This document shows, in pieces, positions 59,160 through 64,000 of a stretch of 64,000 nt of DNA; within the stretch, counting starts at the first letter, position 1, and every line of letters begins with the position of its first letter. The stretch is from Streptosporangium canum (GTDB taxonomy: Bacteria; Actinomycetota; Actinomycetes; Streptosporangiales; Streptosporangiaceae), in NCBI RefSeq assembly GCF_900113865.1, contig NZ_FOQY01000007.1, forward strand, positions 248,001-312,000, in the 5' to 3' direction. The translations under genes and the position numbers were made by a program. A model generated the notes under the pieces. The model had not been told where the DNA came from, did no database searches, and was given only the letters and a program-made list of their open reading frames with translations.

Positions 59160-60653
59160 ATGAGTAATCGGGGGAACGGCGGAGACGCTCCGCGCGGTGG
59201 CGGGCGTGGGTCCGGAGGCCGTTCACGCGGCGGCCAGCCGGGCGCGCCCGGCGGCCGGGGCGGCGGCGCAGGCAGGGGCGGCGGCGCAGGCGGGGGCAGG
59301 GGCGGCCGTCCGCCCAAGCCGGTCCGTGACGAGGCCCGCAACGCCGCCTACGACCTGCTGCGCGCCGTGGACGAGCGGGACGCCTACGCCAACCTCCTGA
59401 TGCCCGCGCTGCTGCGCGAGCGCCGCCTGTCCGGGCGGGACGCGGGCCTGGCCACCGAGCTGGCCTACGGCACGCTGCGCGGCCTCGGCACCTACGACGA
59501 GGTCATCGCCGCCTGCAGCGACCGGGCCCCCGAGGACCTGGACCCGCCGCTGCTCGACGCCATCCGCCTGGGCGTGCACCAGCTGCTCAAGACCCGGGTC
59601 CCCCCGCACGCCGCCGTGGGCACGACCGTCGACCTGGTACGGCTGCGGGTGGGCACCGGCGCGTCGAAATACGCCAACGCCGTGCTGCGCAAGGTCGCCG
59701 GCCGCTCCCTGGAGCAGTGGCTGCCGATCGTGGCCCCCGACCGGGGCGAGGACCCGGTCGGCCACCTGGCCGTGACGCACAGCCACCCCCGGTGGATCGT
59801 CACCGCGATGCGCGACGCCGTGGGCGGCGACTTCGACGAGACGGCAGCCCTGCTGGCCGCCGACAACGAGCGGCCCCGTGTCACCCTGGTCGCCCGGCCC
59901 GGCCGCGCGTCGCTCGACGAGCTTCTCGCCTCCGGAGCCCAGCGGGCCGAATACTCCCCCTACGGGGCCTATCTGACCGAGGGCGACCCCGGTTCCATCG
60001 GCGCCGTGGCCGAGGGGCGAGCCGCCGTGCAGGACGAGGCCAGCCAGCTCGTCGCCCTGGCGCTGACCCGCGTCCCGGTGGCCGGTGGCGACACCCGCTG
60101 GCTCGACCTGTGCGCGGGCCCCGGCGGCAAGGCCGGGCTCCTGGACGCCATCGCCGTGCAGGGCGGCGCCAACCTCCTGGCCGCCGAGCTCCAGTACCAC
60201 CGCGCCCGCCTGGTCCGGCAGACCACCCGCGAGGCCGCGGTGATCACCGCCGACGGCACGGCCCCCGCCTGGCGTCCGGGGGTCTTCGACCGGGTCATGG
60301 TCGACGCCCCCTGCACCGGCCTGGGCGCCCTGCGCCGCCGCCCGGAGGCTCGATGGCGGCGCGATCCCCGCAGCCTCCCGGACCTGGGCAGGCTCCAGCG
60401 CGAGCTGCTCGCCTCGGCCCTGGAGGCCGTCCGCCCCGGGGGAGTCGTCGCCTACGTCACCTGCTCGCCCCACCTGGCCGAGACCGTCGCCGTGGTCGGC
60501 GACGCCCTGCGCGGCCGCGACGACGTGGAGGCGCTCGACGCGCGCGCCTACCTCCCGGAGGTGGCGGATCTGGGCGAGGGGCCCCATGCCCAGTTCTGGC
60601 CCCATCGCCACGGCACCGACGGGATGTTCCTGGCGCTGCTACGCCGGCGCTGA
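59160..60653 (+). CDS. rsmB: 16S rRNA (cytosine-C5) methyltransferase, Sun family
   Basis: 497 residues. The first roughly 50 are Gly/Arg-rich, with RGG-like repeats that may bind RNA. An NusB-like domain follows (DEARNAAYDLLRAVDERDAYANLLMPALLRERRLSGRDAGLATELAYGTLRGLGTYDEVI, about 55-180). The SAM-dependent domain has LDLCAGPGGKAGLLDAI, FDRVMVDAPCTGLGALRRRPEARWRR (catalytic-Cys motif) and VAYVTCSPHLAET. ATG 59160 follows CTAGGG. Its place after fmt is conserved. Confidence 0.95.
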   Translation: MSNRGNGGDAPRGGGRGSGGRSRGGQPGAPGGRGGGAGRGGGAGGGRGGRPPKPVRDEARNAAYDLLRAVDERDAYANLLMPALLRERRLSGRDAGLATELAYGTLRGLGTYDEVIAACSDRAPEDLDPPLLDAIRLGVHQLLKTRVPPHAAVGTTVDLVRLRVGTGASKYANAVLRKVAGRSLEQWLPIVAPDRGEDPVGHLAVTHSHPRWIVTAMRDAVGGDFDETAALLAADNERPRVTLVARPGRASLDELLASGAQRAEYSPYGAYLTEGDPGSIGAVAEGRAAVQDEASQLVALALTRVPVAGGDTRWLDLCAGPGGKAGLLDAIAVQGGANLLAAELQYHRARLVRQTTREAAVITADGTAPAWRPGVFDRVMVDAPCTGLGALRRRPEARWRRDPRSLPDLGRLQRELLASALEAVRPGGVVAYVTCSPHLAETVAVVGDALRGRDDVEALDARAYLPEVADLGEGPHAQFWPHRHGTDGMFLALLRRR

Positions 60654-60856
60654 CCCTCCCGGGCGCCCGTCGCGAGTGCCGGCCGTCGTCGGGCGTGCCC
60701 TATGGACGTGGCGGCCCCCGCGGGTTCCAATGATGTGAACGTCAGGGACGGCGCTCGACCACGACCGCCGGCCGCCGCGCCCCGTCCCGGCATGGAGCCG
60801 TACGGCAGGCCGTTCGACATGTGCGGCGGCCGTCGATGAGACGTGGGGTTGTCGAG

Positions 60857-62710
60857 ATGTGCGGAATCTCCGGCTGGGTGGACTTCGATCGCGATCTCGG
60901 GCAGGCGCGGGGCGTCGCCCAGGCCATGACCGACACCATGGCCTGCCGCGGGCCCGACGACGAGGGACTGTGGCTCGCCCCGCACGCGGCGCTGGGGCAT
61001 CGCCGCCTCGCCGTCATCGACATCGAGGGCGGCAGGCAGCCGATGGTCGCCGAGGAGGACGGCCGGCCGCTCGCCGTCCTCACCTACAGCGGCGAGGTCT
61101 ACAACTTCCGCGAGCTACGCGCCGAACTGGCCGCGCGCGGCCACCGCTTCCGCACCCGGAGCGACACCGAGGTCGTCCTGCGGGCCTACCTCGAATGGGG
61201 CGACGACCTCGCCGCCCGGCTGAACGGCATGTTCGCCTTCGCGATCTGGGACACCCGCCGTGCGGAGCTGCTGCTGGTCCGCGACCGGATGGGCATCAAG
61301 CCGCTGTACTACCGGCCGACCCCGGCGGGCGTGCTGTTCGGCTCGGAGCCCAAGGCGATCCTCGCCAACCCGCTCGCCCAGCCGCCCGTGGTCGACGCCG
61401 ACGGGCTGCGTGAGCTGCTCGCCCTCGTCAAGACGCCGGAACACGGCATCTACCGGGGGATGTACGAGGTCCGTCCCGGCCAGCTCGTCCGGGTGAGCCG
61501 TCAGGGCCTGAGCCGGCGCCGTTACTGGCGGCTTGAGTCGCGCGAGCACACCGATGATCTCGACACCACCGTCCGGACCGTGCGCGGGCTGCTGGACGAC
61601 ATCGTCGGGCGCCAGCTCATCTCCGACGTGCCGCTGTGCAGCCTGCTCTCCGGCGGCCTCGACTCCAGTGCCGTCACCGCGCTCGCCGCGAAGGCGCTGC
61701 GGGAGCGCGGGGCGGGCAGGATCCGGTCGTTCGCCGTCGACTTCGCCGGCTACAGCGACAACTTCGAGCCCGACGAGATGCGCGGCACCCCCGACGCGCC
61801 GTACGTCCACGACGTCGTCCGGCACATCGGCCCCGACCACACCGACATCGTCCTGGACTCCGCCGACCTCATGGACCCGGCCGCGCGCGCCGCGGTCCTG
61901 CGGGCGCGTGATCTGCCGATCGGTGTGAGTGACATGGACGTCTCGCTCTACCTGCTGTTCCACGCGATCCGGGGCCACTCCACCGTGGCGCTGTCCGGGG
62001 AGTCCGCCGACGAGGTCTTCGGCGGCTACCGGTGGTTCCACGACCCCGAGGCGGTCGGCGCCGACACCTTCCCGTGGCTGGCGACGCCGGGGATCGCGCG
62101 GTACGGCGGCCTGGGCGCGCTGCTCGACGAGTCCCTGCTGCGCAAGCTCGACCTTCCCGGCTACCGCGCCGAGAGCTACCGGCAGGCGCTGGCCGAGGTG
62201 CCCCGGCTGCCGGGTGAGAGCGGCCTGGAGAGGCGGATGCGGGAGATCGGCTACCTGCACCTCACCCGGTTCGTGCAGATCCTGCTCGACCGCAAGGATC
62301 GCATGAGCATGGCCGTCGGTCTGGAGGTCCGGGTGCCGTTCTGCGATCACCGGCTGGTGGAGTACGTCTTCAACACCCCCTGGGCGATGAAGACCTTCGA
62401 CGGGTACGAGAAGAGCCTGCTCCGTGCCGCCTCGGCGGACGTCCTGCCGCGTTCGGTCCTGGAGCGCCGCAAGAGCCCCTATCCCTCGACGCAGGATCCC
62501 TCCTACGAGCGGGCTCTCCGTGTGGAGACGGCCCGGCTGCTCGACCGCGGCGACATGGCCGTCGCGCCGCTGATCGACCTGGAGAAGGCGCGGGCCGCGC
62601 TCGTCCTGCCCGCGGGCCCCGGCGGCCCGCTGGGGAGCCGGGCGGCGCTGGAGGGGCTGCTCCAGTTCAACGCCTGGCTGGAGGAGTACGGCGCCCGGAT
62701 CGAGATCTGA
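60857..62710 (+). CDS. asnB: Glutamine-hydrolysing asparagine synthetase
   Basis: 617 residues. The start is fixed at ATG 60857 because the glutaminase nucleophile must be Cys2 (MCGISGWVDF). The N-terminal Ntn domain has MACRGPDDEGLW, LGHRRLAVIDIEGGRQPM and YSGEVYNFRELR. The synthetase domain has the PP-loop LCSLLSGGLDSSAVTALA, ALSGESADEVFGGYRWF and the C-terminal LLDRKDRMSMAVGLEVRVPFCDHRLVEYV. An upstream in-frame ATG would bury the Cys. It stands between rsmB and rpe, with about 200 bases on each side, and is possibly a lineage-specific insertion. Confidence 0.95.
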   Translation: MCGISGWVDFDRDLGQARGVAQAMTDTMACRGPDDEGLWLAPHAALGHRRLAVIDIEGGRQPMVAEEDGRPLAVLTYSGEVYNFRELRAELAARGHRFRTRSDTEVVLRAYLEWGDDLAARLNGMFAFAIWDTRRAELLLVRDRMGIKPLYYRPTPAGVLFGSEPKAILANPLAQPPVVDADGLRELLALVKTPEHGIYRGMYEVRPGQLVRVSRQGLSRRRYWRLESREHTDDLDTTVRTVRGLLDDIVGRQLISDVPLCSLLSGGLDSSAVTALAAKALRERGAGRIRSFAVDFAGYSDNFEPDEMRGTPDAPYVHDVVRHIGPDHTDIVLDSADLMDPAARAAVLRARDLPIGVSDMDVSLYLLFHAIRGHSTVALSGESADEVFGGYRWFHDPEAVGADTFPWLATPGIARYGGLGALLDESLLRKLDLPGYRAESYRQALAEVPRLPGESGLERRMREIGYLHLTRFVQILLDRKDRMSMAVGLEVRVPFCDHRLVEYVFNTPWAMKTFDGYEKSLLRAASADVLPRSVLERRKSPYPSTQDPSYERALRVETARLLDRGDMAVAPLIDLEKARAALVLPAGPGGPLGSRAALEGLLQFNAWLEEYGARIEI

Positions 62711-62918
62711 CCCGCAGGCCGGCCGCACCCGGGTCCGAAGGGGCGCCCCATGGGCTCGGATACGGTATCTCCGCAGGTCACGAGTATGCTGGTCGATGCT
62801 TGACGGCCGCCTCCCGCCCCGCCGGCCCCTCCCGCACCGCACTCCTGAGCCGCCGCCGGCGTCCGCGCCGGCCGGGTCCGGGCGGCCCGCCGGTGACGGG
62901 CGTCCGGTGACCGCGCAA

Positions 62919-62924
62919 TAGACT
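62919..62924 (+). promoter_or_regulatory. -10 box of rpe
   Basis: TAGACT, ten bases before ATG 62935. The rest of the 224-base gap after asnB is GC-rich; the only dyad is GATAC-G-GTATC at 62759-62769. Confidence 0.45.
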
Positions 62925-62934
62925 CGGCCGCATC

Positions 62935-63591
62935 ATGGCCGTACAGATCTCGCCCAGCATCCTGTCCGCCGACTTCGCCCGCCTCGCCGAGGCGGCCGCG
63001 GCGGTCCCCAACGCCGACTGGCTGCATGTGGATGTCATGGACAACCACTTCGTGCCCAACCTGACACTCGGTCTGCCGGTCGTCGAGTCCCTGCTCAGGG
63101 CCACCTCGACGCCGCTCGACTGCCATCTCATGATCGAGGACCCGGACCGCTGGGCCCCGGCGTACGCCGAGGCCGGGGCGGGCAGCGTGACCATCCACGC
63201 CGAGGCGTCCAAGGCCCCGGTCCGCACCCTGCGCCAGATCCGCGCCGCCGGAGCCCGCGCCGGCTTCGCGCTGAACCCGGCCACCCCGGTCGAGCCGTAC
63301 GAAGACCTGCTGGGCGAGATCGACATGCTGCTGCTGATGACCGTCGAGCCCGGGTTCGGCGGCCAGAAGTTCCTCGACGTGGTGCTGCCCAAGATCCGCC
63401 GGGCCCGTGCCCTGATCGACAAGCACGGGGGCCAGGTCTGGCTCCAGGTGGACGGCGGTGTGTCGGACCAGACCATCGAGCGCTGCGCCGAAGCCGGCGC
63501 CGACGTGTTCGTGGCGGGCAACGCCGTCTACGGCGCCGAGGACCCGGCCCGCGCGGTGGACGCCCTGCGGGCCCGCGCCGAGAAGGGCTGA
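62935..63591 (+). CDS. rpe: Ribulose-phosphate 3-epimerase
   Basis: Interconverts ribulose 5-phosphate and xylulose 5-phosphate in the pentose phosphate pathway. 218-residue TIM barrel. [34 protein letters not shown] (metal His and Asp), [13 protein letters not shown] (metal His), [13 protein letters not shown] and [13 protein letters not shown] (metal Asp) are all conserved. ATG 62935 matches the family start. Confidence 0.97.
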   Translation: MAVQISPSILSADFARLAEAAAAVPNADWLHVDVMDNHFVPNLTLGLPVVESLLRATSTPLDCHLMIEDPDRWAPAYAEAGAGSVTIHAEASKAPVRTLRQIRAAGARAGFALNPATPVEPYEDLLGEIDMLLLMTVEPGFGGQKFLDVVLPKIRRARALIDKHGGQVWLQVDGGVSDQTIERCAEAGADVFVAGNAVYGAEDPARAVDALRARAEKG

Positions 63592-63611
63592 GCCCCGCCC
63601 GGACCTCCCGC

Positions 63612-63644
63612 CACGGCCCTACCTCACCCCGGGGTACGGCCGTG
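63612..63644 (+). terminator. Terminator of rpe
   Basis: CACGGCC (63612-63618) pairs with GGCCGTG (63638-63644), and TACC (63620-63623) with GGTA (63633-63636), with one C-C mismatch and a 9-base loop. Confidence 0.65.
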
Positions 63645-63758
63645 AACGGGCGTCATCGTCTCCGGCTCCGCGCCGATGGCGGGTGAACGCGCCGGGGGCG
63701 TGGCGAGGCCACCCCGGTTCCGCCGCGGAGCCGTCCCGGTGATGTCATGGTCGGATAA

Positions 63759-63769
63759 GGAGTCACTCC
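63759..63769 (+). promoter_or_regulatory. Short palindrome upstream of the MpaB-family gene
   Basis: GGAGT-C-ACTCC, an 11-base perfect dyad about 40 bases before ATG 63811. Possible operator; weak evidence. Confidence 0.3.
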
Positions 63770-63810
63770 GGGCGAATGGGGTAAGCAATCACTTGCAAGG
63801 GAGGTGGTCC

Positions 63811-64000
63811 ATGGATCACGGACTGTTCGGGCCGGGCTCGGTGACCTGGCGGGTGATGGGAGAGCCGATCCTGCTGGTCGGAGGGTTCCGGGCGCTGCTG
63901 ATGCAGGGGCTGCACCCCCGGGCCATGCGCGGGGTCGCACAGAACTCCGCGCTCATGGACCCGTCCGAGGCGTGGTCCCGCTTCCTGCGCACCACCGAGT
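63811..64000 (+). CDS. MpaB-family (DUF2236) oxygenase, N-terminus only
   Basis: 63 codons before the window edge. MDHGLFGPGSVTWRVMGEPILLVGGFRALLMQGLHPRAMRGVAQNSALMDPSEAWSRFLRTTE matches the start of DUF2236/MpaB heme-binding oxygenases, the group that includes latex-clearing protein. LHPRAM and the GPGSVTWRV opening are characteristic. The heme-ligand region lies beyond the window. The substrate cannot be predicted. ATG 63811 has GGGAGG seven bases upstream. Confidence 0.87.
   Translation, partial: MDHGLFGPGSVTWRVMGEPILLVGGFRALLMQGLHPRAMRGVAQNSALMDPSEAWSRFLRTTE

Overview
The window is very GC-rich, with GTG and TTG starts, stop/start overlaps of the GTGA and ATGA type, and many near-leaderless genes that have a TANNNT box 6-9 bases before the start codon. 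It carries bldD (the c-di-GMP-binding developmental regulator), an actinobacterial integration host factor, a PASTA-domain protein kinase and an Rv2175c-type DNA-binding protein. This indicates a sporulating actinomycete. The gene order around pyr-mihF-gmk-rpoZ-coaBC-metK-priA-def-fmt-rsmB-rpe is chromosomal and shared with Streptomyces. A Streptosporangiaceae-like genome is my best guess, but that is inference.

Layout. 1-672: endonuclease IV (partial, minus). 0.9-9.4 kb: purine-ring catabolism on the plus strand (OHCU decarboxylase, HIU hydrolase, uricase, two xanthine dehydrogenase subunits, an 8-oxoguanine/guanine deaminase-like amidohydrolase, glycerate kinase, allantoinase, allantoicase). 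The xanthine dehydrogenase molybdopterin subunit is absent. 9.4-19.7 kb: a block that resembles M. tuberculosis Rv2170-Rv2176 (PknL-like PASTA kinase, Rv2175c-like DNA-binding protein, polyprenyl synthase, MetF, GNAT), with thiO-thiS-thiG under a TPP riboswitch, thiE and a ferredoxin reductase placed within it, followed by a YbaK-like deacylase. 19.8-23.3 kb: L,D-transpeptidase, a HEPN-domain gene behind two LexA-like boxes, a SpoIIE-type phosphatase and bldD. 23.5-31.0 kb (minus): arginine deiminase operon (antiporter, arcA, arcB, arcC, APC permease, universal stress protein). 31.0-32.3 kb: a DUF3040 protein and a solitary ATP synthase gamma subunit. 32.5-42.5 kb: complete pyrimidine operon pyrR-pyrB-pyrC-carA-carB-pyrK-pyrD-pyrF with a PyrR-binding loop in the leader. 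42.6-48 kb: mihF, gmk, rpoZ, coaBC, two small proteins and metK. 48-51.7 kb: two tandem AfsR/LuxR-type ATPase regulators. 51.7-52.2 kb: a 16-bp minisatellite. 52.2-64 kb: priA, two paralogous proteins of unknown function, def, fmt, rsmB, asnB, rpe and the start of an MpaB-family oxygenase gene.

How the genes fit together. The purine genes convert urate to ureidoglycolate plus urea, with glycerate kinase fitting the disposal of glyoxylate. The arc operon converts arginine to ornithine, ammonia, CO2 and ATP. The pyr operon makes UMP de novo and is predicted to be self-regulated by PyrR at translation. The thi genes make the thiazole moiety and couple it to the pyrimidine.

Most unusual signals. 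(1) A stand-alone HEPN protein with an RX4H motif lies behind two SOS boxes that flank and overlap a consensus promoter. (2) An atpG-like gene stands alone. (3) A tandem pair of unknown CDCPGC proteins sits between priA and def. (4) Tandem repeats recur: 34-bp and 60-bp repeats that copy the 3' ends of metF and arcB, a 16/48-bp minisatellite before priA, and in-frame repeat expansions in OHCU decarboxylase, glycerate kinase and PriA. No insertion sequence, CRISPR array, tRNA or rRNA gene was seen.
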